From Ottelia alismoides (Eukaryota; Streptophyta; Magnoliopsida; Alismatales; Hydrocharitaceae), in contig JAZKJV010000600.1 of assembly GCA_037367405.1 (NCBI GenBank), positions 1,550,001 through 1,614,000 on the forward strand: DNA of 64,000 nucleotides. Reading direction: 5' to 3'. Within the stretch, counting starts at the first letter, position 1; each line of letters starts with the position of its first letter. Of this stretch, positions 33,783 through 45,053 are shown piece after piece. The position numbers and the translations under genes are program-made. The notes under the pieces are model-generated. The model saw only the letters and a list, made by a program, of their open reading frames with translations, ran no database searches and had not been told where the DNA came from.

Positions 33783-34929
33783 CATGAAAGCAGGGCCGGC
33801 CCTGGGCATTGTTTTGAAGTGCAATTGCCCAGGACCTCCTAATTTTAGGGGCCAAGTTTGCATGTAATCTAATTTTTAGGTTAGGGATAAAATAGAATTT
33901 GTCGTTGAATCAACTTATTGAAAAATAAGTCTCTATAAATTAGGAATGAAAATAGATAAGATACGGATTGGATATGCCTATTTCTATATCCATATTCATT
34001 TTATCTCTATCGATTACCGATATGGATATGATTCAGATATGCATTAAGGAAATCATGTCCTTAAAAATACCGATACGAATTCGAATCCGAGTACAGATCA
34101 AATAAAGAGCGGACCCGAATGTGGATCAAACAAAGAGCCAATCCGAATATGAATCAAATAAAGAGTGAATCTAAATATAGATCCAATAAACATGGAATTC
34201 AAATACGGATAGAATAAAGACCACAGACGAATACAAGTTGAATTTCTATCAAAGTTCAAAATGATTTTAAAAAAATGACCATTAAATATAAATAACTTGC
34301 ATCATGACAAGAGGTAGAGTCGAAGTAATATATGTTCTTGACCGGAAGCAAAAGGGGGGATAGGGTATCGTAACTTTTGTTACTGCCCATTCCTAAACAA
34401 AAGGAAGTTTATTGATACCATTATTATATTATATTATATTATATATAATGCTAATAATATCATGATGTTGTGGCGTATATTACATTAACTAATATATAAA
34501 ACAATATTAAATGTTGTATTCGGATATACGTATCTGGATCCAGATATTCAAGCCATTACCATAGTTGCATACGTATTTGGAAAATTTTTACAACCCATAT
34601 CCATATTCGATCCATATTTGATTAGTAGTCGGATACAAATATCTGTATCAGGTAATTTTTCGAATATGGTAAGCAGATATTCAGATATATTCGTATCTGT
34701 TTTCATCCCGACTATAAATTCCAAATTTTGGTGAATAACCCAATGCTAAAGTCAAAAATTTAATGAGATTATATAAGGGTTGATTTTTCCTCGAAAATAG
34801 AATGTTTCATTTTATACTTGATGGTAAACACACTAGGGATAATTTGCTCTTATTAAAAAAATTTTAAGGGCCTCTTTTTTTTCTTTTGCCTAGGACCCAT
34901 GAAATGTCAAGGACGACACTGCATGAAAG
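33783..34929. mobile_element. Non-autonomous hAT element with exact 8-bp target duplication
   Basis: The element proper is 33791-34921 and starts CAGGGCCGGCCCTGGGCAT; its other end reads, in reverse, CAGTGTCGTCCTTGACATT. CATGAAAG flanks it exactly on both sides (33783-33790, 34922-34929). Terminal repeats of this form and 8-bp duplications are typical of hAT transposons. About 360 bp of its own sequence remain around a second element nested inside; no transposase is present. Confidence 0.85.
33933..34719. mobile_element. Nested hAT-type small element with exact 8-bp target duplication
   Basis: The element 33941-34711 has terminal repeats TAGGAATGAAAATAG and CTGTTTTCATCCCGA. CTATAAAT flanks it exactly (33933-33940, 34712-34719). 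The interior is filled with imperfect 'ggatatggatatgaatacgaat'-type repeats on both strands. Same family as 37402-37900. It inserted into the hAT element at 33791. Confidence 0.85.
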
Positions 34930-35168
34930 AATATAGTGTCCAAAGTGTCGGGTGAGGGGTGTGATTCAATATGAAGTCTCTCAGTTTAGGGATATCATGG
35001 TGGGAGGAAGATCTTCTTGAAAGGACTTTAAGCCAGTTTTGTCTGGCACTTAGCGTAGAGTGAGCTTGGGTCAAAATTCTCTAAGTACCGCATGCTGGAA
35101 ATTGGGTTGAGTGATGGGGATTTTGATTAATACTGTCAGACCAAAAAATGGGTGTTTTCACCTGAGCA

Positions 35169-35286
35169 GGGTCTGTTTGGTTGCTGGGTTGGGTTGGGGT
35201 ACCCCTGTGAATAGTAAACTGTAAGGAAGGTTGGTAGGAGAGATACACCGGTGTACCCCAACCCAACCCTGCAAGCAAATGAAGCC
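35169..35286. mobile_element. Small inverted-repeat element (MITE), about 118 bp
   Basis: The left end GGGTCTGTTTGGTTGCTGGG and the right end, reversed, GGCTTCATTTGCTTGCAGGG form long terminal repeats extended by GTTGGGTTGGGGTAC. It is related to the copy at 38086-38226. Superfamily not determined. Confidence 0.6.
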
Positions 35287-35817
35287 TAAGGCTTCAGAGG
35301 CTATATGACGAAGGCCCAATATCCTTTCTTAATGGAACACTAGAATCGGAATCCCGGAGTATAGGAGGTTCAAGAATAGGGCAATGTCTGTTGTTGTGAG
35401 ACCTCAACTACGTGAGCGAAGAGGGAGCTAGAATTTTCTTGGGTGTTGATCCAAGACATCGATAAAAAGGGATCAACTAAAGGTATATAAATCTATAATC
35501 CCCAACCATCGTTAGCTTTAGGGCAACAGATATGTTCCCAACGTGCTTGATGGAGATGCTTTCTTGTCGAGGTGTCTCTCCATAGGAACTTCCTTCAGAT
35601 TTTGTCAATGTACTCGAGAATATTTATATAATGATATCGACGATATTATATGCTTGAATATGAGTTCCAGAAATGCCATCAAAATTTGGATTCTTTTTTG
35701 TAATTTAGCTTGATTAATATATGATGTGTTGCTCAGACGAAAAATCGTATTGTTGATGACATAGAAATTGATCAAATTATCCATCATTGCGAAAATATCG
35801 TGACATCAACGAGGTTA

Positions 35818-36200
35818 TACCCATGGGCAGAACTAGTATGTGTCACGTGTACAATGTATTAAGTTTTTAATAGACACCTCCTTATTATATATTTAAAAAT
35901 GTTGTTATAAAATGATTGTAAAAGCAATAGTCAAAATTATTACGAACTAAGAGACTTAAACTATAAGATTTATCAAATTTGAAAAAGCAACATTGAAAAT
36001 AATAATCCATTTGAAAATATAACCTTAATAATATGTTTAAATTGTAAGTTTATCAAAATTGAAAGAGGTTCATTTTAATATATTAAATTATTTAAAATAT
36101 CAATTAAAAAAATACAGTAATTTCTATTTTTGAGCATACATACTAACTGCGTACTTGGCAATTCCAAGATAAAATCCCTAATTCTGCTCCTGACTATGGT
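35818..36200. mobile_element. Possible decayed MITE
   Basis: CCATGGGCAGAACTAG on the left and CTAATTCTGCTCCTGACTATGG on the right form a weak inverted repeat around AT-rich DNA. No target duplication was found, so this is tentative. Confidence 0.25.
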
Positions 36201-36806
36201 AACGAACAACGTATTATTCTCTGAGAGTTTCTGTATTTAAAAGAATTAGAGCGAATATTTTTTGTTCGTCAGTTCTTTGATTTATTAAAGAATATTGGAC
36301 CTGTGGCTATATTTCTAACAACAAAAGGGGTGGCATCATTGAAGTTAAGCATCCTCAAATTTAGCGTATTTAGATGCATCTAGCGAGAGTGACCCTACCT
36401 TTGATTGGCTGTAAGTGATTTTAATACATATAGTTTATAAAAACTACTAATCAATAATTATTCCTGTGCTGCTTTATTGACAACTTTTTATGTAAAATAC
36501 ATAAAATTACAACCGCGTAAAAATGAGATATAAGATTTTTAAACACTACTATATCCCACTTAATTTCGTGTCAAAACTTTTAAACACAGTTGTCCGCGGA
36601 GTAGCCAATGAAGAAAGAAGGTTCACGAGTACAAATACATAACTTATCTTTTATTGGACATACTAATTATCCATACCCGAAAATTTACATAAACTAAAAT
36701 TTACACACAAATACTCATACTTTCTCCTATTATACACGTGTGTGTCGAAAGTTGGAGTTCACTTATCCACGTAAATTTGTGGACTTAAATATAAAATTAT
36801 AGCCGC
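36201..36806. other. Unassigned AT-rich DNA, no gene seen
   Basis: No supported coding, RNA or repeat feature. Confidence 0.35.
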
Positions 36807-37112
36807 AAAATCCAGAAAAGTTTCTTTGCCTTTCTGGAGATCAATTAGATCGGTGGGGATGAACTCTACAGATGATGTTTCTTTGCCTTTTGCAGCTATT
36901 TGGGCCATATGGGGAGGAAGGAATAATCTGATTTTTAAGAATAAGAGTTTCTATTCTGAAAATGTAATCGCTTCCCCTCTCTCTCTCTATTTCGATTCTG
37001 GTCTACAAGGTAATGTAATTCTTTATCTCTTTATAATTTGAAAACGTTTGGCGGTGAGTCCCAACTCGGGATTTCACCCTCCTTCATCTCAAAAAAAAAT
37101 CCAGAAAAGTTT
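36807..37112 (+). mobile_element. 5'-truncated L1-type LINE with long target duplication
   Basis: About 270 bp of LINE tail (36824-37095) encodes the end of ORF2, including WAIWGGRNNLIFKN, followed by the 3' tail 'cggtgagtcccaactcggg' and a short A-run. AAAATCCAGAAAAGTTT flanks it at 36807-36823 and 37096-37112. Severe 5' truncation, A-tail and a variable-length duplication are the signature of target-primed reverse transcription. It is homologous to the LINE tail at 12552-12966. Confidence 0.9.
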
Positions 37113-37393
37113 TTTCTAGTCGTGATAAATATTGCGAGTAGCTGAAGCAAACATGTGAAAATAAAAAAACAAGCACACGTGAATATTTATACACAAAGAT
37201 TCATGCATAAGTTGACCACATTCTTGGGTGACGACGATTAGTTTCACTTTTTGGAGTAAAGGGAAAATACATCGGATACAAAGAACCCTAACCATGGTTT
37301 GTTTATATAAATTCTTTTTGTGTCAGGTATGCTGCCCCCATACCCCCCACGGTGGAAGGTGTTAGTAGAAGGTAGCACCCTAACGTGCCATTT

Positions 37394-37908
37394 ATTCTAG
37401 CTAGGGATGAAAACGGTCGGATACAAATATGAATGTATGTATAATCATATCTTTATCCATTTATAAATACAAATACGGATGCGGATATGAATATTGACGA
37501 ATGTGAAAAATGTGTTACCGTATCCTTTAAAAACGAATACAAATGTAAAATGAATACGAATCGGATACGAATAATAACAAAAATAATTTACTAATACACA
37601 TGTTTGGGATGGTTTAAACATAAAATAGATATACCAGATAATGCAATTTCATAAAAATTATATCAACGATGGTGAATGCAATGATAAAATGTTGTTACAC
37701 AGATTTATAAATAAATATATTACTATACTTATGTTCGAAAACGAATATACGAATACGAATGCGAATATTAACAAATGTTAAAGTGACAACCATATCCGCA
37801 TCCATTTTAAAACGAATACGAATACAAATGTCAAAATATGTATAAAACGAATACGATAGCGAATCGGATACGAATATATTCACATTCGTTTTCATCCCTA
37901 ATTCTATC
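37394..37908. mobile_element. hAT-type small element, 499 bp
   Basis: The element 37402-37900 starts TAGGGATGAAAACG and ends CGTTTTCATCCCTA, a perfect 14-bp terminal repeat. Flanks ATTCTAGC and ATTCTATC agree at 7 of 8 bases, an hAT-type duplication with one later change. The interior consists of 'acgaatacgaatac'-type repeats. Same family as 33941-34711. Confidence 0.8.
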
Positions 37909-37916
37909 CCATGTTG

Positions 37917-38040
37917 TTGGTGTTATAGTAGGTAGTGCTAAGAGCAGGTGGGCTATATCAGGTGCGATCAATCAACTACAGTAGTTGGTGTTGATAGCAA
38001 GTGATTCTAACAACAGGTGGTCCACATCATGTGCAACAAG
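37917..38040. repeat. Imperfect tandem duplication, unit about 70 bp
   Basis: GTTGGTGTTATAGTAGGTAGT..AACAGGTGG-type blocks occur twice (about 37917-37975 and 37985-38040). No coding sequence. Confidence 0.4.
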
Positions 38041-38080
38041 TGACCTGCTCTGCATATAGGAAAATAGCAGGTTGTGGACA

Positions 38081-38231
38081 CCAAGGGCATGTTTGGTTGC
38101 TGGGTTGGACTGGGTTGGGTTGGGTTGGGTTGTGATGGGTGAATAGTAATCTGTGAGGAGGAAGTACCCTTGTGAATAGTAATCAGGGATGGGCCAACCC
38201 TGCCCAACCCTGCAACCAAACAGGCCCCAAG
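38081..38231. mobile_element. Small inverted-repeat element (MITE), 141 bp
   Basis: The element 38086-38226 has terminal repeats GGCATGTTTGGTTGCTGGGT and, reversed, GGCCTGTTTGGTTGCAGGGT. CCAAG flanks both sides. Related to 35169-35286. Superfamily not settled because a 5-bp duplication is not diagnostic here. Confidence 0.7.
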
Positions 38232-39289
38232 TGTCGAGCTTAATTTTTTGCGCTTATAAAGGGACCTACTATTCTTTCAAGCATTTGGCAGCCGGTGGCG
38301 AGGTCCCATGTGTGTCTTGAAGGATGCTCCACTTTTTTCTACTCTCTCGAGAGTAGAACCCTACACATTTTCGATGAAAACACACTAGAGAAAGTTAGCA
38401 CCGCAACCTTTGTGTGTCCTAGCCCCATTCCTCTATCCGTGCAAGGCTAGAAAGAGGATCTTTAACCCCTTCCTCTTCCTCCCTTAGGAGAAATTATAAG
38501 GTGCACCGACGAGGTTCATTATGGAGGAGAGCAATGGATTTGGTTCTCTAGTTTCGTTGTCTATTCCTATCTCCTCCTTTTATCATATTTGATGATATTA
38601 CTTTGATACACCAAAAAGAAGATATTAGATTGTGTATGAAGGGGTCTCAATAATTACGCATCACGGAAATGAGGGAACAAAGCAAACAATTTGCAAAGAG
38701 GTAGAGTTCATCATAAGAGCTTCGAATAAGCATAACCAAAATTTTATTTGCGAAGCCACGTAGTATAGAAAATATTTTCCTAACGATTTCGCAATGCCAC
38801 AAGACTATTAGGGGTGCCTTATGAATCTTGACTCTATAAAAGAAGAGACCTCTCAAATTGAGCCCAATCAGACAATTCTTCTCTCATAGACATGAAGATA
38901 ACTCACGTAGCTTCACATGAACTTTGATATCAACTTTTTCTTGAAGTTGTCCATCTCAAGTGGAGATCAAGATGATCTCTATCTCTCGCATGAAATCAAG
39001 CCCTTCTTTACGTAAAAGAAGCATGGAGAAAAAGGATTTCTTCTATCACGAACGGATGCACCAATGTGGAGATGGTGGAGGCAATATGGTGGACATGTAG
39101 GTTTCTCTATTTAAGAGAGGGGATAGTCAAGAAAGTTCTCAACTCTCTCTTCTCCTTCTCTCTAAGCTCTAAGGCAATATATATTGTGTGGAATGAATCA
39201 TCCTTGAAAGAGAGAGAGGCCACGTACTCTCTTTTATACACGTGGGGGACGTCCCCTAGGAGTTCTACCCTACAGAGGAAGTCCACCAT
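38232..39289. other. Unassigned DNA, no gene seen
   Basis: Mixed-composition sequence. 39066-39293 is open in two overlapping frames on opposite strands but neither resembles a known protein. It could include an LTR of another family; no TG..CA ends with duplication were found. Confidence 0.35.
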
Positions 39290-39744
39290 GTGAAATAAAT
39301 TTTGTAATTTTCTAAATATTTTTATATATAACTTTCTTGTTCAAAGTTTTTTGATTTGATGCATAAATAATACAGAATAAAATATGTCCAAAAGGTCATT
39401 ATTTACCTATATTTGTAGGGTTTTCAGACTTTATTTTTTTACAATTTGCTGCCCTATTTCCCCCTACTTTATTTCTTATCAATTAAGTCATCGTAATGAC
39501 TAAGTCTCATGGATTAGGGTCACTCAACACCTATGGTGACTCATTTCTTTGACTCATTTCTTTTTCTTTTATTTTCTTTAGTATTTTATTTTTATAATAA
39601 ATGCAGTATTTATATACTAATTTCTACAGTATTTTGTATAAATTATTGGGTGTTTAATTTTATAAATTAATGATATATACATGCATTTAGTTGGGATTTA
39701 AAGGCCAAAATGAAATAATAAAGGTGATGAAATAGAGATTCGTC
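39290..39744 (-). repeat. Athila-type LTR fragment (U3 head only)
   Basis: On the minus strand it starts at 39744 with TGACGAA-n6-TTTCATCA, a mutated palindromic head, followed by CTTTATTATTTCAT and the purine block (AAAGTAGGGGGAAATAGGG, about 39451-39469). It is truncated at about 39290. As with LTR D, the head directly abuts an LTR remnant of opposite orientation. Confidence 0.6.
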
Positions 39745-42700
39745 AAAGCTATACACCCACTCCGCCATATTTCTCGTTGCTAGTAACATTTGCCGAGGAC
39801 CATGAGACTTTGAGAATCTTCAATAAACCTGTAGGTAGCCAGAGAACCTATATGGAGCCAGATTTGAAGATGAGATAGAGGTTGCATGATACGAGATAGA
39901 AGGTTAACCTCCATATCTATGCTCATTGAGATCTAGAAAATCCCTCTAGTTCAGATTTATGTGGAAGGTCAGTAGGAATCTATTCCACCTTTCAGAGCTA
40001 TGATCCGAGCTTAGTTGCAAAAGATCTGATCGATCAAAGATCGTCTCTAGTTGTCTTATTCCAAGTTCTTAATCACCTATTCAGAGGCGTCCGATCAGAC
40101 AAGTACTGCTCCAAATCAGATCTGAACCATCTATTGGTGCCCAAATTGAGACCATAGGATCAAATCCAGAGGCATGATCAGAGCCACACACAACCATCCA
40201 GACCCCTCACATGAGTCGTACACCGATCTGGGTATATTGTGCATCCCAACCCTTCTTTTTATTTCTTTTATTTATTTTATAATTTGTAAATAAAAGTTGA
40301 ATACATTTTAGCATTCTATCCTTAAAATTCCTTGATCTGCATTTTAGTCCCTATTGTTTGTATTCACATGCATATACATGTGGTATTTGTGGACAATTGC
40401 ATTCTCTCCTATATTTCTTTTATTTGGTAATAAAATTCAAAAGATTTTAATTATACGAGCATACCCCTCCACGAATAGGTCATGTGAATCATCATTTTTC
40501 TTTGGGATTTTTCATCGTCATCCTTACTGCCTTATTTCTTATTATTGTTTAGTCAATAAAGTTTAAATAATTGCATCTAGGTGTCTTAATTATTATGACT
40601 TGATTTGTGTGAAATAAATGTCATAAGTGCATAAAAAAATCCTTAAAATTAGATTAACTTCCTGATTTGTTGGTTGAACTCCCATAATTTTGATTTGCAA
40701 AATTTCATAAAATTTTTTAATAATTCAAAATCCACAAAACTTCTACTATTTGCTTTATAAAAAATGTAAAATGTTGAAAATGTTATAAAAATTCTAAAAA
40801 ATATTATATTGGTGTATTTTGACTTGTTTCAACTCATGTATAATTTTTGTTTGAAAATTCCTTATAAAAATAAAAAATCATAATACAGAAAACAATTAAA
40901 AAACATATAAAATCAATGGGAAAACAGAAAAATATATTTTTTGGTCTATTTTTGAAGCTTAATAAATATATTTTTTGAGAAAATTGGCTATCATAGCTTC
41001 TTGAGTTGATCTTATATTTTAAAAATCCAAAATAGCAGGTTTAATTCACTGTTTGGATTATTTCATGTTTTTAATTGATTTAAAAATTATAAAAATATGC
41101 AAATCTATAAAAAATCAAAAAATAGTAGAAAATTATCAAAAACACAAAAACATTTTTATTTCATTTCTGACCTTTTTGTTATTTTTCAATAATACAAAAA
41201 GAGTGTTTTGGTATTTTTATTACATTTCTTTTATTTGATTTTTGAAAATTAAACGTATAAAAAATTCAGAAAATAAAAGTCATTAAAAATTTTAAATAAT
41301 AAACAAAAATATAAATATTAAAAATTTTATAAAAAAATTAAAAGCTAAAAATTCATAAAAACAGAGGTAGTTGGCTTAGAGTTTCCTTCTTTATTTTCAT
41401 TGATTTCTCTTTGATTTTAATATCTTGTATTTTTAATAATAGTTGTCTCCTTGAGCTTGATACTGGAAGCTATATCTGGTTAATAACTAAATAGAAAATA
41501 CATTTTATTTTCTTTTACTTTGGATTAAATAATTTGTTTGATTGATTTGGGTTTCATTTTGGGTAACAATGACACATCACATTTTTCTTTATTACACTTA
41601 ATAATTAAACCCAAGTGAAAATGTGATCATCACGAGGCCTGAGCCTCCTTCTTTGAGTCAATAATCTCTTGAGGGCTTTGGAGCGAAGATGGTCTTGAAA
41701 ATCAAGATCTAGATGTCACTTTTTAGCTATAAACTTTCAAACCTCCAGATTTGTAGATCAAGCATATTCATGCCTTATCGAGACCATCAGTAGATGAAGT
41801 GGCCAAGCATGAAGCGGTTAAGATTATCAGGGGATGCTAGCGACCGAGATCGACTGATCTACGGTTGATCGAGCCTCCCAGATTCTACATTCAACTGAGT
41901 TCTTCCTAGTGCTCTTCCGACCATTGGATCAAGAGCCATACCACTAGATTACATCTCATATGTCTATTCAACCCCCAAATGTAGACTGCCCAATCAGATC
42001 ACCTTCATCTAAGATCTAGTAGTCCATCACGCACATGAGTTGCACCTGAAGTGGTGGTTATTTCCCTCTAGTCCCTTCCGTTTTATTTATTTGTAAATAA
42101 TTCCCTCTAGGGACGCGTGTCAATATATTGTTGTTTGAATAATTGCATTTGAGCCATTGTTGCGTCTCTAATTGTAATTAGGTCCTAATTGTACTGATAA
42201 ACATGTGTAACACGTGCTTTTGTGGAGAATTTGCAATAAAGCCTCGAATTATTTGGTTATTGTTTGATCCCTTGAATTACATAATCACTATTTAGTCCAT
42301 GCTAGCATGAATCGTGTGCACTTGCACATGTTTTAGGTGAAAATTACACATCAGCCCATGTATTTTATTAATTTCTTATTCATTTTGTCCATTAAATAAT
42401 TATTCCCTACAGTTTAGTCCATGCTCTGTAGTTTAGTAATTGATATGTTAATTATATTTAATATATTGCTAATTGCATTAAAAAATCCCTAAAATAATCA
42501 TAAGCTAATGTACCAATAATTTTGGTTTCGAATTTTAATTAGTTTTATTATTTTTAATTATTCAAAAACACATCGATTTATTCATGTTTGTAGTTTTAGT
42601 TATATAAAAAATATAGAAACCTTTTTAAAAATCCTACAAAACTCCGTGGTTGTTTGTTTTATTTTGTTTTAATTTCTATATAAAGTTCATCTTTAACTTT

Positions 42701-43452
42701 GTTATAGAATGAAAAAAATCAAAATATTAATAATACTAAAAATTCATATAAATTCACTGAAAATCCCAAAATTTTCATAAAATAACTTTCTGGAACTTTT
42801 AAAAATTATATTTCTAACCATATATATTTCATATATTTTGCACCTTTGTTTGCTATTTTAAAAACCCAATAACAGTTGCATTATTTTTTATTTGATCATT
42901 TTTTCTTTTTATTTTTTAGAAATAATAATAAAATCAACAATTACTAAAAAATATTCACAAATAGTAAAAAGTTCTCAAAACCCAAAAATATTTTTAGTTG
43001 ATATTTTTATATATTTTTACTGTATTTTAAAGTACGAAATAACCTTTCCTTTCTGTTGTTTTTATTCTTAAAAATTTCAAAAAATGAAAATCTTTAAAAA
43101 ACACAAATTAAAAACCATAAAATTTAAAAATGAAAATTTAAAAATATTAAAAAAATCCATAAAAAAACAAGAGTAGTTCAATAAAAAAGAATCCTTCTTT
43201 TTATTTCATTGATTTTTATCTTGGAGTTAAATATAATAACCCATAGGATTTGTTGCCTTCCTGAGTTTGATCGTATACTCTATATAGGTAAATAAATGGT
43301 AAAATTAGTTATCTTGCTTACATTAACTGATTTATTTCTTTTTTCTTGAGAGCTTATTAAATAAATTTCATTTAAGGGAGATTTAAGGTTACTTCAACAT
43401 TTCCATTCTTTTTAATTAAATAAAAAATCCATGAAAATATCGTGGAAAAATA
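39745..43452 (+). repeat. Decayed LTR sequence of element G, two diverged copies of the R/U5 part
   Basis: Two copies, about 39745-41640 and 41641-43452, share a GC-richer beginning, 'ttttatttatttgtaaata', the octet-like 'aaataattgcat' units and a long run of 'aaaatccataaaa' tracts ending in 'gaccttctttattttcattgatttttatctt'-like sequence. The same succession is found in the second half of the element B LTR. The second copy ends at a primer site. Confidence 0.5.
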
Positions 43453-43454
43453 AA

Positions 43455-43472
43455 TGGCACCATTGTTAGGAA
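43455..43472 (+). other. Degenerate tRNA-Asp primer-binding site (element G)
   Basis: TGGCACCATTGTTAGGAA aligns with the primer site of element B (TGGCACCGTTGCCGGGGA) with four mismatches and follows the LTR remnant after the same AA spacer. Confidence 0.6.
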
Positions 43473-44640
43473 GGCTTGGCGAGGATTGCTAGGCTATCTC
43501 TTTTGCTTACTATTCTTGATTTGTGTACATATTGGTTTCTTTTTTTATTTTCGTCTTTTATTTTCTGTCATTTATTTTCTTCTTTTATTTTGCTCTATTT
43601 TTCATAATTGTTATCTAACATTTTTGTGTTTCCTCTTTCTTCTAAGGGCTCGACGAGCAAGGGCAGCATTCTTAGGAGCGACGGCGCACCCGAGAGAAGT
43701 GGAGGCGATTCGTTTCTTCATCGAGCAGTAGGAGAGCGTAGGAGGAAGAAGCAGAAGACTTGGAGAAATCTTGGAGCACATTTATTATTTGTTTTATTTT
43801 AGCCTTTTGTTTTCCAATCATTTTTTTAATATTTTGAAATAATTTTTAGGTGCTTGCCCTTTTTCTACTTTTATTTGGACATTAGACACTTGGAAGGTTG
43901 TGGGATTTGTTTCACCAAGTGCCGGTGCACTTGAGGGACCACTCCGATTTTTTGTTTCCATCGTCTTTTATTTCTCTTTGTTTTTCATGATTTTTTGTGG
44001 TTGATCCCTTATAAGTAGGATTTATTTTATTGGCTGAGCCAAGTAATTGATTAAGTCTAAAGCCCTCAAATAAGAATATCTATTCCTATAGTGTAGAGCG
44101 TAGGATTATACTTAGTCAAAATAATTGCTTCTTGCATGTTAATAGAAGTTACTGCTAGGATGCTTCTCATGCATCCTTTAGGTTAGTTTATTTTTTGTCT
44201 CTATTTTTATGCGAGGATCCTTTTGCATGTAGATTGCTGGCATAAGGTATGCATCTTCTATATCTTGCATGCATCATTGATTTCTATTGCATCGACTTTT
44301 CTAATCTACTCCCTTTTTTCTCACTTAAGAGATAAAGGAATTGGAAATTTCTCCAGGTCGCTTCTTTAAAAAAAATAAAAAAAGTGGCAACCTAACAAAA
44401 AAAGGGGCTGATAACAATACTTGACCTAAAACTTCTGTAATGATAATGTCAATGTTTTAGGGAGAGTAAGCCCCTCATTGTTTGTAGGTACTTACCTCCA
44501 GATAGAGTGGGTAAGATGTTTCCTTAAGGATAGAGCCAAAATCCCTGGACTTGTGCCTTAAGCCCATGTACATCACTTTTCAGTGTATGGTCACAACTAT
44601 ATGCACTTGTCTCCGACCTTAGAAATTTTTTTAGATATGT
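43473..44640 (+). other. Leader of decayed element G
   Basis: Collinear with the leader of element B: a purine/GC patch with GGAGAGCGTAGGAGGAAG (about 43730), the hairpin CAAGTGC-CGGT-GCACTTG (43916-43933), 'cttgcatg..gatgcttctcatgcatc', and GGGAGAGTAAGCCCCTCATTGT (44460-44481). Similarity is lost at about 44640, where minus-strand sequence of element H begins. No gene follows. Confidence 0.6.
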
Positions 44641-45053
44641 TCTGCCTCCTATCTCCCTTTAGGCCTGATATAATCTAGCAGCCCGGGCAGATGGTTCCAC
44701 TATTGGGAGAGCTTTGAGGGCGTGCACTGGACGATAGGACATCATCTTGAACTGCTGTAAAAAGGTAAACTGCTCCTTTGTAGCATTCCTCTAGTATTTG
44801 GAAGGAAAGAAATAAAGGACGGTCTCAGCTCGTATGACCCTTGATTTGGTGGTAACTGAATCCAATGGTGTAATGTTATGGTTCCTTAGTCATACTCATC
44901 TCTCAATGTCACGGGAACCACGGTAGGCAGTGGTGGATACCCGGCTCCTACTCTCAGTGCAGCGATCTCAACTCTCAGCTCGTCTTAGACTCTACACAAG
45001 TCTGTGATCTGTAAACTCATATGTTGTAGTGTATAAAGAATCCTCGTAGTAAT
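44641..45053 (-). pseudogene. Gag-like fragment of element H (left of the A insertion)
   Basis: On the minus strand a stretch resembling the coiled part of the A gag N-terminus can be read (…YTLQHMSLQITDL…ELRVEIAALR), followed by less clear sequence with stops. It continues the segment right of element A (62599 onward); both sides carry GTAAT from the A integration. Similarity is weak and based on reading by eye. Confidence 0.4.
45049..45053. repeat. Target site duplication of element A, left
   Basis: GTAAT directly precedes the left LTR and is repeated at 62599-62603 directly after the right LTR. Confidence 0.95.

Larger units (their letters stand above)
33290..35640 (-). mobile_element. 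Decayed L1-type LINE fragment carrying three DNA-transposon insertions
   Basis: Minus-strand translation, with many stops and frame changes, shows LINE ORF2 hallmarks in the right order: an IDKI-x2-KFLW block and W-x-HICCPKA near 35500-35620, then C-x-LC..EIIPHLFKDCP, a zf-RVT knuckle remnant, near 33520-33600. The last open part is 33294-33506. The fragment is interrupted by a small element at 35169-35286 and by an hAT element at 33791-34921. No functional protein is possible. Confidence 0.6.

Noticed and set aside
36310..36420. Possible 5S rRNA-like sequence ('gttaagcatcctc')
   Set aside because: Only about ten bases resemble 5S rRNA; the rest of the internal promoter and length do not match.
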